Below are positions 23,458 to 36,400 of a DNA stretch of 64,000 nucleotides, one piece after another; the first letter of the stretch is position 1, and each line of letters opens with the position of its first letter. The translations under genes were made by a program, and so were the position numbers. The notes below the pieces were generated by a model. The model saw only the letters and a list, made by a program, of their open reading frames with translations, did no database searches and was not told the origin of the DNA. Source of the DNA: Adineta ricciae (Eukaryota > Rotifera > Eurotatoria > Adinetida > Adinetidae); the NCBI GenBank assembly GCA_905250025.1, contig CAJNOJ010000025.1, positions 1 to 64,000 on the forward strand, written 5' to 3'.

Positions 23458-26400
23458 TGTTTAATGACACTGTACCGATTCAAACGAAAGTAATCAAGAA
23501 TATTTGCTGATAGGTTTTGATTTTAGTCTTATATGAAAAAGCGAGATAATTAAAGCAATCATGCATGACTTGAGAAATGATAGTATCGCTTTTTATCGAT
23601 ATGAGGAGACTGAAAATGTGTTAACAAATAATTCATATAACGATAAACGAAGATTTCACACCTTAGCAAGGAGATTTTCAAAATATGCACATGATTTCAA
23701 TGTGACACTTAAGAAAAATATCGTACTCATCTATGCTGTTTCAATGAGTATTCTCTTCGTAAATGGGTTTCTATTTCTGTGAAAAAAAAGAATGATCATC
23801 GATAGCTATATCACTAGTGAAGGATCGATTACATGCGATTTATCAATGTTAACACTGATGCTGCGATTGGATTTGATACCAGATCAACTTGTTGATGGAC
23901 AAAGCGTACGGATGTATGTTGATGAAAGACAAATTCACTTTTTCTGACTGGTAGCATCAGAATATGTGATAGCAGGAAACTTTATTGATTGAAATGAATT
24001 GTTCGTCCGCGCACGAAAGAATGTGATTGACGGATGAGCATTCATTAACGAGAGAAAGTAATATCAAGTGGTGCTTATAACATTAACCATATGTTCTCGA
24101 AATGACATCGTATCTTTGCTGTCTTTCTCTTAATTGTATGTATCAATGACAATATGAACAGTCAACTAGATTCTCAATTATAGATAAAATTTACATGTCA
24201 TATTAAAAAACAAAATTGTGTGTAAATGTTAATACAGATTGTCAATGACATTGACGATTTCTCCAGTTAATAATTCAATTATCAATGTAAATTTCACTTC
24301 TCTTTCAAGATTTATCTCTAAGAAGAGAATCCGTACAATCAGTGAACAGAAGATATTTCTAAGAGCAGATGCATTCGATGCAAAGACAATATGTACTGTT
24401 ATTCTTTCTGTGCAAGTGATGAACTGTAGGAACAATACTCCACATGATCTTTTTTCTTTTTATGTTCTGTCATCGGTTATCATCATTGACCTCGAAGCAA
24501 TATTTTGACGATCAGTCATTCATTTGTTGAGAGGAAGACATGATAGTAAATTTCTCTTCAAGAGACATCGATCGTCTTACATCAAACATTTATCTAAATT
24601 GTACTTGTTATATAGACAACGGGCATGAACTATCATGAGAGATCATAATACATCAAGATTAACTTGTGCGCTAAAGAAGAAAAAGAAATGGTTTCCACAT
24701 CAATCTATTCAACAGTAAGAAAAGTCGGAATGTTTCATCCAAATCTTTCTATTTATTTACAATAACCTTCTGTAATCTCTTCTCTCTCTCTTTCTTGTTT
24801 TATTTATCTATTGCAGGGTATGGTAGAAGATGTACCGTTCAAGTTGACTTCATACTGTGATCACTCACATTAGGATATCGAATTTATCAACAAACACTTC
24901 ATTGATATTGAATGAGCAAGAAGTGTTAATAGACAGTAGAATAAGAGAAATATAGACTTTACACTAATTAATAATGCATATGTAGAGAACTTTGTCTGAG
25001 GAAATCATAAACACAATTTCTTCTCCTTTCTCACGTCCAACATCATAGATGAATACATATGAAGGAGTGTGACTGAACATCGAACAGTCTTACAGCCGAC
25101 ATGTTCAAGAAAAGATGGATCTTATCCGTACACTTGCAAGTAGTCATAATATTTATGACGCAATCTCTTTAGGTTCAAGCACGATTCTCATGTGCGTCTA
25201 AAATAATAGGAACATTTCCTGTCCAAATTAGTTATTCACTCAGTGCGTGCCGCATCCGATTGATTGAGCAATCTTTAATTTCTCCTTCTTCTATCTATCC
25301 TTATATATCTATCAACTGAGATTGATATTTCTTGCTTCTTGTCGCCTGTTCAATCGAATCTCACTTTTCCTATATACATACACACACGCACACACATAAA
25401 ACATCAACACAGAATATGATAGATGGATCGATATATAGATACAAACAGTGATATAAAGAATGACAGAAGCAGAGCAAGACGAGAGATTGCTGGAGAAGAG
25501 TTATATTGATTTCCCTTCATTAGAATAACTTTTTCTTTGTCTGTGTTTATCATCATAGATATAATGACATTCTAATAAGAATTCTTTCGTCTTTTCTCGT
25601 TTTATTTTACGATTTGCATATTTCAATAGGTAAATCAAATTACTAATGTAAGTATACCTAAGTTGCTTAAATTAAATTCAGTTTAGATATCATAACCAAA
25701 ACAAAATAAATATCGTTATACTTGCGAGTGAACGAACGAACTCGTCTCTTTCATTCCACGTCAAAAGACGAAGAAGAGACTTGAAAAAATTATGAACAGT
25801 GGTCGCGTCGTGAACATTATAATGTTTGTCTTTGTCATTTGCTTCTTTCTATGGATATTGGCACATAAGCACATATATAATCAAGCTGTGCGCTCGATTA
25901 AATAACCGTGCAACCGATCATCGTATTACCACTAACTCAAAGCTGATGAAGAGAAGGCGAGGCACCAGTAGAGCAGTAAAATCAATGGGCCTATCAAGCA
26001 CGACCATTAAGATACAAAGTAAACGACAAAGAGAACGACAACGAAGAAAAAATGCGGACATATACCTGATGAAAACGATTGAAAAGAATCTATTCAATTA
26101 CGGGTCAACTGTAAACATACAATCGACGTAGTAAGAAAAATTATGGTTTGTCATTGTGTATTTATACATGGATCGATGAATGTGACAGAAACTCTAAGGT
26201 AAGTATATGTTCTCATAGCACAAGAGTTTATTCAAGTGTCCGAAGAAGCATTCATCTTCTTCCTTAGATAATATCGAAGTCTTTTTTTGGAAGTAAACTC
26301 ATTGTTTTTACACTCGAAAGGAGAAGTCTTCTTAGGATTATTAATACAGTTGTAATTGCGAGCGACTTTCTCTTTCTTCTTTGAAGACAAAATTTCATTT

Positions 26401-27046
26401 ACATATTTTTCTTTCTATCAAGTGTTCGTCCCGTTATATAATGCAAGAAAGACTTTGCTCCAATTTATTGAAACCATTCTTCTTTTGTCCCAGACAGTCC
26501 ACTAGATAGACAGAGGTCAACTTGATGACACACAACGACTTGTATTTCGAGAAATATACACATCTATTTTATCTTATTAGCTTGATTATTTCCTTTTCAT
26601 GAACATGAATCATCTTTCTCCGCCTACTCTCCTCATCTTCTTAAATAAATCACGATTCAAATGCTAACAAAACACAATCAACGTTATGGCTTCACTAGCT
26701 CATCTATGTACACTCATTCTCTCCATGATAGATGATCTACATGTGCTTCGTCATTTTCGTTCACGTTCATCTTCTCTTTCGTTATTATTTTTCTAGTAAA
26801 TATTGAGATATCATAACAAAAATGCTTCTCATAGATACGTTCCTTCGCATCGGATATCATCGTCTTGCTTTTATTTTGTCTTTTACTTTCATCTTGCGAC
26901 TATCAAATACAAACAAATCGATTAAAGCTTTCTTTATTATTGTACTTGTGAATAAGTGCGTGTTGTTCTTGTAATCGGAGGATCAAGCACGTAATTATTG
27001 ATTGTGCCTTTTGTTTACAATTTACTGTATGGAGATGAGTTGGTGA
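22010..27046. repeat. Long near-identical duplicated segment, copy 1
   Basis: This 5.0-kb stretch matches 27617-32704 in the same orientation, with scattered substitutions and small indels. It covers exons 1-3 of the exchanger and roughly 3.6 kb of upstream DNA. Similarity ends at GAGTTGGT (27046), exactly where copy 2 meets an N. Divergence of a few percent, spread over coding and non-coding parts, suggests alleles rather than old paralogues. I compared by eye, so no exact identity is given. Confidence 0.9.
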
Positions 27047-27615
27047 TCATTATTGTACTTTTTATATTCTAGATTAACATATACAAAAAGCTTTGCTATC
27101 GAGTGACTAGCGACGCGAACAATTTCGTTTTTATTCAACATTTCTTCGGATCTTCTCAATCGAATAATACATTCCAAAACAGAATGGGTCTCAATGATTC
27201 TAAAATAGCAAAGCATCTTCAAACATCATCTAACCGTAAGTAACACCGTTTATACACATTTTTTCGTCAAAATAATCCGTATTAAAAAACTGTGTGTGAG
27301 AGGTTCAGATGACTATTGTTGAATAAATATTGGCATCTGTTCGAACGTTGATCATTGGAATACATGTGGATTGTTGCACAATAAAACTCAGAGAATACGA
27401 GAACGAAGACAAACAATCAACTAAACACACTTCTTCTCGCCTACCCTTTCTTTCTTATTATCTAACGAAATGAATATTTTAAGAAATCAGTCACGACAGC
27501 TAAGAAAGCATCCATGATATTACCGGCGGAGGACGAGAGAAAATGGTTGAAATTGGATGAATTATCAGACATTTAGGTCACATTTGTTGTAATTAGAATC
27601 GGACATAAAATTTCG
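23458..27615. other. 4-kb non-coding stretch upstream of the exchanger
   Basis: Mostly AT-rich, non-coding DNA, nearly all duplicated further on. It holds a pyrimidine-rich tract near 24775-24800, a CA-rich microsatellite near 25375-25397 and the candidate micropeptide at 25792. Other open frames here change or break between the two copies and are not called. 27047-27615 is unique in the window. Confidence 0.5.
25792..25905 (+). CDS. Candidate single-pass membrane micropeptide, 37 aa (copy 1)
   Basis: ATG to TAA frame of 37 residues: a short polar start (MNSGRVVN), a hydrophobic helix of about 16 residues (IIMFVFVICFFLWILA) and a basic end (HKHIYNQAVRSIK). This is the general layout of sarcolipin/phospholamban-like or small mitochondrial membrane peptides, but I do not recognise a family. 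The second copy (31446-31559) differs by one silent change (GGT/GGG) and one conservative change (I to V), while a longer overlapping frame just downstream is broken in that copy. Expression is unknown. It could still be chance. Confidence 0.4.
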   Translation: MNSGRVVNIIMFVFVICFFLWILAHKHIYNQAVRSIK

Positions 27616-27616
27616 N
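27616..27616. other. Ambiguous base (N) at duplication boundary
   Basis: Single N between AAATTTCG and ATCCAGTCC. To the right the sequence jumps into the middle of exchanger exon 3, so this is most likely a contig join or collapsed gap rather than one unread base. Confidence 0.85.
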
Positions 27617-29066
27617 ATCCAGTCCAAGCATTTTCACAAGAAATTTACTACTAGTTCCATTCACTGTCAGTGTTAATAAAACCAACATTGAAACATTGAA
27701 AAGAAATCGTTCACTCGTCGCACGTTCAGTTTTCTTATCCAAGTACACCAAAAGAGCGAGAATCAAAGCTTGTCGACCGCGTATTCCACTCCATGCGAAT
27801 ATTACACATTCCTTTCGATTTAAATGTATTCCACTCCATGTGATCACGGGATACAAAACACCAACTGTTAACGCTCGATTGACATGAATTAGTAAATAAA
27901 GTACGAGAGAGATTCCGAAATCACGACTGCTCAATGTATTTTCAATGCCGACAAATGTATGTGCTAAAATTAGACCACTTAGAGTAAATGTGAGAATGTT
28001 GATAACAAAAATGATGATTTGCCATGCACCAGCGAGTGATAATTGAACGTTACTACTGATACAGTATTTGTGTTTGGCCATGTATAAGCCCATAAACATC
28101 AATGCAACCACCGCGGAAACACCCAATTCGGCGTCTGCGATGTAGAATACAAGGTATGTCACACTGAATGTGATCGTAATTTCGATTTTTAATTCGTTAT
28201 TAATTCGATTCAAGACAAATACACATATAAAACCACAGAATAAACCGAACAAAGCTCCGCCTATACAGATCATTAAAATGAACATGTTTTCTTCTGACCC
28301 TTGACGTAATTACTTACCAACACCATACCGAAGAACATCACAAACGATCTGTCCAACCGTATGAGAAGTACCTAGACCAATTCGAGTCAACACTGGAAAA
28401 AGCATAAAAACTAATCCATCATTCAATAATGATTCCGAATCAATCAACGATGATAAGGAATGACTCGCTCCACAATCTCCTAACATCGTAATGATTGTGA
28501 CTGGATCTGTTGTACTTAAAATACTGCCAAATAAAAGGCCAGTTATCCATGACCATTGATAATCCGATGGAAAGAGGTAAACAACAAATAATGAAATGAA
28601 TGCAGTCGAAATGAGAACACCGGGTCCTGCAACTAAAATCGTGGTGATCAATTGTTGCTTAACAACATGAAAGTGTGCATTGAATGATGCATCAAAGATA
28701 ATAATTGGAAGAAATATATAATAGATTAATCTTGGACTTATTTTACTGAGATGAAGTTCACCTCGGAGAAAATCATCTTCACTGAATCGTCCTTTGATTT
28801 GTGTCGCTATGGTGCCAATAACAAAACCCAAAAGTAAAACAACGATATAAAATGAAAGATTGATTCGATGGTGAAGAAATTTGATGAAGACGATTTTACT
28901 CAAACATGAAATTAAGACAGCCGAGGATAGAACGAGAATAATCGCAGCAGTTGATGATTCTTCTGCAATGACTGTTCTGTTCGCAGATGAATTATTGTAG
29001 TCTATCAAATACACATCTCAGAAAATCATGAGAACTTTGTTGATAAAGGAAATAATTACCTTCCAT
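27617..29066 (-). pseudogene. Second exchanger copy, truncated at an assembly junction
   Basis: Same exon layout as the complete exchanger: ATGGAAG mini-exon ending at 29066, exon 2 through 28316, exon 3 down to the N at 27616. Nearly all coding differences from copy 1 are silent or conservative (for example F/Y and V/A near the N-terminus). The antiporter domain is intact with SESLLNDG. The whole cytosolic and cNMP-binding exon is missing because the segment stops at the N. I read this as the other allele placed in tandem by the assembly, not a decayed gene; a real partial tandem duplication is the alternative. Confidence 0.7.
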
Positions 29067-31445
29067 CGCTTAATGACACTGTATCGATTCAAACAAAAGT
29101 AATCAATATATTTGCTAGATTCATGTTGACTTTGTAACTGTTGAAATCGACAATATTTGCTAACAGGTTTTGTTTTTAGTCTTATATGAAAAAGCGAGAT
29201 AATTAAAGCAATCATGCATGACTTGAGAAATGATAGTATCGCTTTTATCGATATGAGGAGACTGAAAATGTGTTAACAAATAATTCATATAACGATAAAC
29301 GAAGATTTCACACCTTAGCAAGAAGATTTTCAAAATATGCACATGGTTTCAATTTGACATTTAAGAAAAATATCGTACTCATCAATACTGTTTCAATGAG
29401 TGTTCTCTTCGTAAATGGGTTTCTATTTCTGTAAAAAAAAACAATGATCACCGATAGCTATATCACTATAGTGAAGGGTCGATTACATTCGATTTATCAA
29501 TGTTAACATTGATGCTGCGATTGGATTTGATACCAGATCAACTTGTTGATAGACAACGAATGCAGATGTATGTCGATGAAAGACAAATCCACTTTTTTTG
29601 ACTGGTAGCATCAGAATATGTGATAGTAGGAAACTTTATTGATTGAAATGAATTGTTCGTCCGCGCACGAAAGAATGTGATTGACGGATGAGGATTCATT
29701 AACGAGAGAAAGTAATATCAAGTGGTGCTTATAACATTAACCAGATGTTCTCGAAATGACATCGTATATTTACTGTCTTTCTCTTAATTGTATGTATCAA
29801 TGACAATATGAACAGTCAACTAGATTCTCAATTACAGATAAAATTTACATGTCATATTAAAAAAACGAAATTGTGTGTAAATGTTAATACAGATTGTCAA
29901 TGACATTGACGATTTCTCCAGTTAATAATTCAATTATCAATGTAAATTTCACTTCTCTTTCAAGATTTATCTCTTCGAAGAGAATCCATACAATCAGTGA
30001 AAAGAAGATATTTCTAAGAGCAGATGCATTCGATGCAAAGACAATATGTACTATTATTCTTTCTGTGCAAATGATGAACTGTAGGAACAATACTTCACAT
30101 GATCTTTTTTTTTCTTTTTATGTCCTGCCATCGGTTATCATCATTGACCTCGAAGCAATATTTTGACGATCAGTCATTCATTTGTTGAGAGGCAGACATG
30201 ATAGTAAATTTCTCTTCAAGAGACATCGATCGTCTTACATCAAACATTTATCTAAATTGTACTTGTTATATAGACAACGGGCATGAACTATCATGAGAGA
30301 TCATAATACATCAAGATTAGCTTGTGCGCTAAAGAAGAAAAAGAAATAGTTTCCACATCAATCTATTCAACAGTAAGAAAAGTCGGACTGTTTCATCCAA
30401 ATCTTTCTATTTATTTACAATAACCTTCTGTAATCTCTTCTCTTCTCTCCCTCTTGTTTTATTTATCTATTACAGGATATAGTAGAAGATGTACCGTCCG
30501 AGTTGACTTCATACTGTGATCACTCACATTAGGATATCGAATTTATCAACAAACACTTCATTTATATTGAATGATCAAGGAGTGTTAATAGACAGTAGAA
30601 TAAGAGAAATATAGACTTTACACTAATTAATAATGCATATGTAGAGAACTTTGTCCGAGGAAATCATAAACACAATTTCTTCTCTTTTCTCACGTCCGAC
30701 ATCATAGATGAATACATATGAAGGAGCGTGACTGAACATCTAACAGTCTTACAGCCGACATGTTCAAGAAAAGATGGATGTTATCCGTACACTTGTAAGT
30801 AGTCATAATATTTATGACGCAATCTCTTTAGGTTCAAGCACGATTCTCATGTGCGTCTAAAATAATAGGAACATTTCCTGTCCAAATTAGTTATTCATTC
30901 AGTGCGTGCCGCATCCGATTGATTGAGCAATCTTTAATTTCTCTTTCTTCTATCTATCTTTATATATCTATCAACTGAGATTGATATTTCTTGCTTCTTG
31001 TCGCCTGTTCAATCGAATCTCACTTTTCCTATATACATAGACACACGCACACACATAAAACATCAACACAGAATATGATAGATGGATCAATATATAGATA
31101 CAAACAGTGATATAAAGAATGACAGAAGTAGAGCAAGACGAGAGATTGCTAGAGAAGAGTTATATTGATTTTCTTTCATTAGAATAACTTTTTCTTTGTC
31201 TGTGTTTATCATCATAGATATAATGACATTCTAATAAGAATTCTTTCTTCTTTTCTCGTTATATTTTACGATTTGCATATTTCAATAGATAAATCAAATT
31301 ACTATTGTAAGTATATCTAAGTTGCTTAAATTAAATTCAGTTTAGGTATCATAACCAAAACAAATAAATATCGTTATACTCGCGAGTGAACGAACTCGTC
31401 TCTTTCATTCCACGTCAAAAGACGAAGAAGAGACTTGAAAAAATT

Positions 31446-31559
31446 ATGAACAGTGGGCGCGTCGTGAACATTGTAATGTTTGTCTTTGTCATTTGCTTCT
31501 TTCTATGGATATTGGCACATAAGCACATATATAATCAAGCTGTGCGCTCGATTAAATAA
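31446..31559 (+). CDS. Candidate membrane micropeptide, 37 aa (copy 2)
   Basis: Counterpart of the frame at 25792-25905; same length, start and stop, with I to V at residue 10 as the only amino acid change. The adjacent longer frame (31480 onward) stops early here at 31698, so only the short frame is kept in both copies. Confidence 0.4.
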   Translation: MNSGRVVNIVMFVFVICFFLWILAHKHIYNQAVRSIK

Positions 31560-32704
31560 CCGTGCAACCGATCATCGCATTACCACTAACTCAAAGCTGA
31601 TGAAGAGAAGGCGAGGCACCAGTAGAGCAGTAAAATCAATGGGCCTATCAAGCACGACCATTAGGATACAAAGTAAACGACAAAGAGAACGACGATGAAG
31701 AAAAAAATGCGGACATATACCTGATGAAAACGATTGAAAAGAATCTATTCAATTACGGGTCAACTGTAAACATACAATCGACATAGTAAGAAAAATTATG
31801 GTTTGTCATTGTGTATTTATACATGGATCGATGAATGTGACAGAAACTCTAAGGTAAGTATATGTTCTCATAGCACAAGAGTTTATTCAAGTGGTGAACG
31901 AAGCATTCATCTTCTTCCTTAGATAATATCGAAGTCTTTTCTGGGAAGTAAACTCGTTGTTTTTACACTCGAAATGAGAAGTCTTCTTTAGATTATTAAT
32001 ACAGTTGTAATCGTGAGCGACTTTCTCTTTCTTCTTTGAAGATAGAAATTCATTTACATATTTTTTTTCTATCAAGTGTTTGTCTCGTTATATAAGGCAA
32101 GAAAGAATTTGCTCCAATTTATTGAAACCATTCTTCTTTTGTCCCAGACAGTCAACTAGATAGACAGAGGTCAACTTGATGACACACAACGACTTGTATT
32201 TCGAGAAATATACACATTCATTTTATCTTATTAGCTTGATTATTTCCTTTTCATGAACATGAATCATGTTTCTCCGCCTTCTCTCCTCATCTTCTTAAAT
32301 AAATCACGATTCAAATGCTAACAAAACACAATCAACGTTATGGCTTCTCTAGCTCATCTATGTACACTCATTCTCTCCATGATAGATGATCTACATGTGC
32401 TTCGTCATTTTCGTTCACGTTCACGTTCATCTTCTCTTTCGTTATTATTTTTCTAGTAAATATTGAGATATCATAACAGAAAAACTCTTCACAGATACGT
32501 TCCTTTGCATCGGATATCATCGTCTTGCTTTTATTTTGTCTTTTACTTTCATCTTGCGACTATCAAATACAAACAAATCGATTAAAGCTTTCTTTATTAT
32601 TGTACTTGTGAATAAGTGCGTGTTGTTCTTGTAATCGGAGGATCAAGCACGTAATTATTGATTGTGCCTTTTGTTTACAATTTACTGTATGGAGATGAGT
32701 TGGT

Positions 32705-32705
32705 N
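32705..32705. other. Ambiguous base (N) at duplication boundary
   Basis: Single N after GAGTTGGT. The sequence to its right begins at once with one arm of an inverted repeat, so this is a probable contig join. Confidence 0.85.
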
Positions 32706-32793
32706 TTCTTCTTTTAACTCAATCAACATCCCGAGATATTTTTCTAAACACGTCAAAGACACATTTTCAGTTAATTACTCAATAGATTAATCC
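32706..32793. repeat. Inverted repeat, left arm (about 88 bp)
   Basis: Reverse complement of 33868-33955 with one mismatch seen (CCCGAG against CTCGAG). It starts immediately at the N. The arms enclose about 1.07 kb, including the probable first exon of the SKT-like gene. Confidence 0.85.
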
Positions 32794-33279
32794 ATTTTCA
32801 ATCTCAACTTGTTGGACATTTTCCCTCCCACTTCGTATGTACATGTTTGCAAGCAAAAGAAATGAACATTTGTTAAAGCGAACAAAACAACCACGATGCT
32901 TATCGTATATGGAGTTGTCGTTCTCGTTATCTCCCTCTCTCTCCCTCTCTTCTTGATTATTCGCTGTCTTAAGTAAAAAAATGAAAGAAAGAATGATGTC
33001 TGTGACAAACTAAAGAAAAGAATCGAAAGACGCCAACAATAGCAAAGGCGACAGATAGATCAGAATATGATTAGATCGACCGTTGTCGTCGTTGTCTTGT
33101 GAACTAGAAAGAATTCCAGCGAGAGACATTCCAATACATTTTGTTTAGCAATTTACAAAGGAAAGTTAACGAGTAACAACTGGGTAAGAAGATACAATGT
33201 ACAGCTGGTCATCGAGTCAGTGAGGTGAATTGTTTGTATTGTATAGTGACTACAACATGACTACTTTAACTGATTAGAA

Positions 33280-33345
33280 TCGAGGGCGAGAAAGAGAGAG
33301 AGAAAGAGAGAGAAAAAGAGTAAAGGTGTGACAAAAAATGAAATG
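33280..33345. repeat. GA-rich low-complexity tract
   Basis: Purine-only GAGA-type run upstream of the probable first exon of the SKT-like gene. It may be a GAGA-type promoter element or simply a microsatellite. Confidence 0.6.
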
Positions 33346-33473
33346 AGAAAGAAAGTTGAACTGTTAGACATACATGCAAACAGAGACAAAATAAAAAGAG
33401 AAAAATAGATAAGAAGTAAAGTGTCGTACAGTTGTGAACTGTCTTTCGTTACATATAATCACAATCATTTGTT

Positions 33474-36400
33474 ATGTTCTCAGCGTTGAGTGATCGATTT
33501 TCTGTGGCTCGATCACTGGATAATCTTGTTGCAGGTGGACGAATGTCTTGCACATTTACAGGTAGAAGATTTCACTGATGTTTTTTTTCGCTTTAGTAAA
33601 CTTTAGTCGAAGAAGAACAATTTGTAATTTTTTCCCATGAGACTCTTGTCATTCCTTCTTCTTTCGCTTGCGATTAATGCCATCATCATTATCGTCGGCT
33701 TTACTTCACGTTTTCAGTGATCATGACAATCCTAAGTGCTATTTGTATTTCAGTGAGCATACATAATCGTAATGGAGATTTTCTCTCTTATTCAAGATTA
33801 TGTCACGACTTTTATCTTCACGATGGATTTTCACATCGTCTATTTGAATACATAAGTTGAGTGTCATGGATTAATCTATTGAGTAATTAACTGAAAATGT
33901 GTCTTTGACGTGTTTAGAAAAATATCTCGAGATGTTGATTGAGTTAAAAGAAGAAAAACTATCAATGTGATTGATAGCATTCATTATTTTGAAGAGATAT
34001 CGATGTTTAATGGATACATTCATTGAAGAGTGAAAAAACGTGAAGAAAAATATTGGCACTTTGTGTGACAAACTAAATGACCTTGCGGCAGTTGTCATCG
34101 ATTGTCCACACGCACCCAAGGTCAGATGATTGTGGCCGCACATTCGTTCATGTCTTTAATCTTGTTCAATAAATCCTCAACAATCATGCGACACGAATGT
34201 CCACACAATCATTTTTCTTTCTTTGGCGTCCAGCATTCCCGCATACATTGATTGATTAGATGAGGGAATGAGATTCGTCACCCTGCGTGCCCTGCCCTGT
34301 TCTTTTAACACTTTCTCTGCCATCTCCGTACGATTCGTGTCGTCGTCGTCTTCGTTTCTCGCTGTCCCTCTCTCTCTCTTTTCTCCTCTTTAAAAAATAT
34401 ACAATTTTTTTCGTTCGATGACAGGAGAGAACGAAGCGAAAGAGAGAAAAATGTGAATGGAAATTTGAACATTCCATGCATTTATAAACGAAATGAGAAA
34501 TGCGTGATAGACATTTTGAAATCATTAGAATATAATAAGCATGAAAAGATATCTATTCTACTTATTAATTATTGTTATTTGAAAAAGAAAACTATGACAA
34601 CAAATAATCATAGTATCGAGTCAGTGAGAAAGATCTACGATCATGTTTGGCACTGGATTGTCAAACAAACTTATGAAAGTAAGTGGAATTCCGTTTTTTT
34701 TTCTGCTCTTTGATTTCAGTTGATGATGCAATTTTACGATCGAATCCATCGTACGTGGATATCAGATTTCAGTAGTTCATGTACATCGAACTTATATCAG
34801 TACTTAGTAAATAGAGTTTTACTTCATCTCGTCATTTTATTCTCAAGTCAATCCGTCGTCTCTTTCCCTTTTCTCTTCATTACGTTTCGTTACTACGGCT
34901 CATATCAATCGCCTCCTACGTAACAGTAGGTAGTATCGTAAATCTGCATCTTTTGTAGTTTTCTTTCCTACTCGTGCGCTCTCTAGTGTGTTTATAGATC
35001 TCGCAGTGGGAGAAAAATCGACGTGAGTAATAATGATAAGTTCAATGAATAAATCTTGAGAGAAGATTGTCGTAAACCGATTTTAAGGAAATTACTTTTT
35101 ATAGTCTCCATTTCCTCACCTTGAGCAAGACTTGTAACTCGTTAACATGTTGTCCGTACAGACGCACAATACATAACAGCAGTTTAGGTTGAAAATGAAG
35201 AGAGAAGAAAAAAGGTTTCAAGTGTCGACCTTTATTCTTTCAGGATGACAACGAACTTCAAAGAATAAAAGCATATAATGTGAGAAGGTTATATATATAT
35301 TTGAGAATAAATATATAATAGACAGATGTGAAGAGCTATGTTATTCCTTTTATTTGAGATTGCATCAGAATGTTCAATTTCACAAAGACATCTATCCACT
35401 GTTTGCTTATTCAATTTCAATTTTGATCCCAATAAGGTCGACTGTCAATGATGTGTAGAGATACTTTCACCTTCCTCGAAGCTTTTACTTGTGATTTAGT
35501 CTTGAAGAATCTTCACAAGTGTTTATGTTTGTGTTTAAACATCTGCTCCTTTCAAAATCAACATTGTACATTTATGTACTTGAACGTTTGAATAGATGAA
35601 TTATTGGAAAAGATCTTTCTATGAAAAGAAAATAATCGAATGTGTCTAACTGCATTAGACTTTATCTGATGATTGAATCTTCAGGGAAACTTGGCTACTG
35701 TTTGGTTCGATCTTATCGCTTTTGAACGACGAGCATGTGTCGCCTCGATCAGAACAAAAAAAAGGAAATGGCAATGAATGCTATTTTCTTTGCCAGCAGT
35801 GTATAGGTTATTATCTTAGTAGCCGGTTCGCTTCCTTTTCATGATAGTTACTCATTTGTATAAAATGCTCAATTTTCTCACGCAAACATTCTTACATCAT
35901 CCATTCGAGTGTATATGTCTGTTTTTTCTTCTCTAGTCGCGGATTCACCTATCAATTCAACCAACGTTAACAATCGGAAAACCAAACCAAATGGAATCGA
36001 TCACAGTCAACAGACAAAGTCTTGTCAAAATATGAAATGTATCATTTCGCCTAAACAAACACTAATTTCAACCGCAAAATGTGTCAATGCAGACTATTCT
36101 GATATGGAACGAAATAACATTTACGCTGAAACTCCTCCGAAAACCAAATCAATTCCATTATCGATATCACCTCCAACATTAGTTAACGGTACCAATCATT
36201 ACATGCCTATTCTTAAACAACAGCAACGACGTGTACAACCACCATCATCAGCATCGTCCTCCTCATCATCATCATCATCAAATAATACACGAAATACCAA
36301 TACTATGTCAACTTCGTCAGTGTCATCATTTTCAACTGCAACTTCTTCGTCACAAGCAACAACTCCATCGAATTCTTTTCGAAATGATGCAACATCCATT

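Larger units (their letters stand above)
27617..32704. repeat. Long near-identical duplicated segment, copy 2
   Basis: Direct-orientation match of 22010-27046, bounded by N at 27616 and N at 32705. Contains exchanger exons 1-3, the upstream non-coding DNA and the micropeptide frame. Small indels are present, such as GTAG/GTATAG at the exon 3 acceptor and an extra 'cgttca' near 32420. Confidence 0.9.

Noticed and set aside
24239..24508. 89-codon frame duplicated at 29894-30166
   Set aside because: Between copies it has many amino acid changes and an inserted residue, so there is no sign of coding constraint.
25826..26131. 101-codon frame overlapping the micropeptide
   Set aside because: No ATG at a sensible place for the hydrophilic part, and the frame is cut short in copy 2 (stop at 31698).
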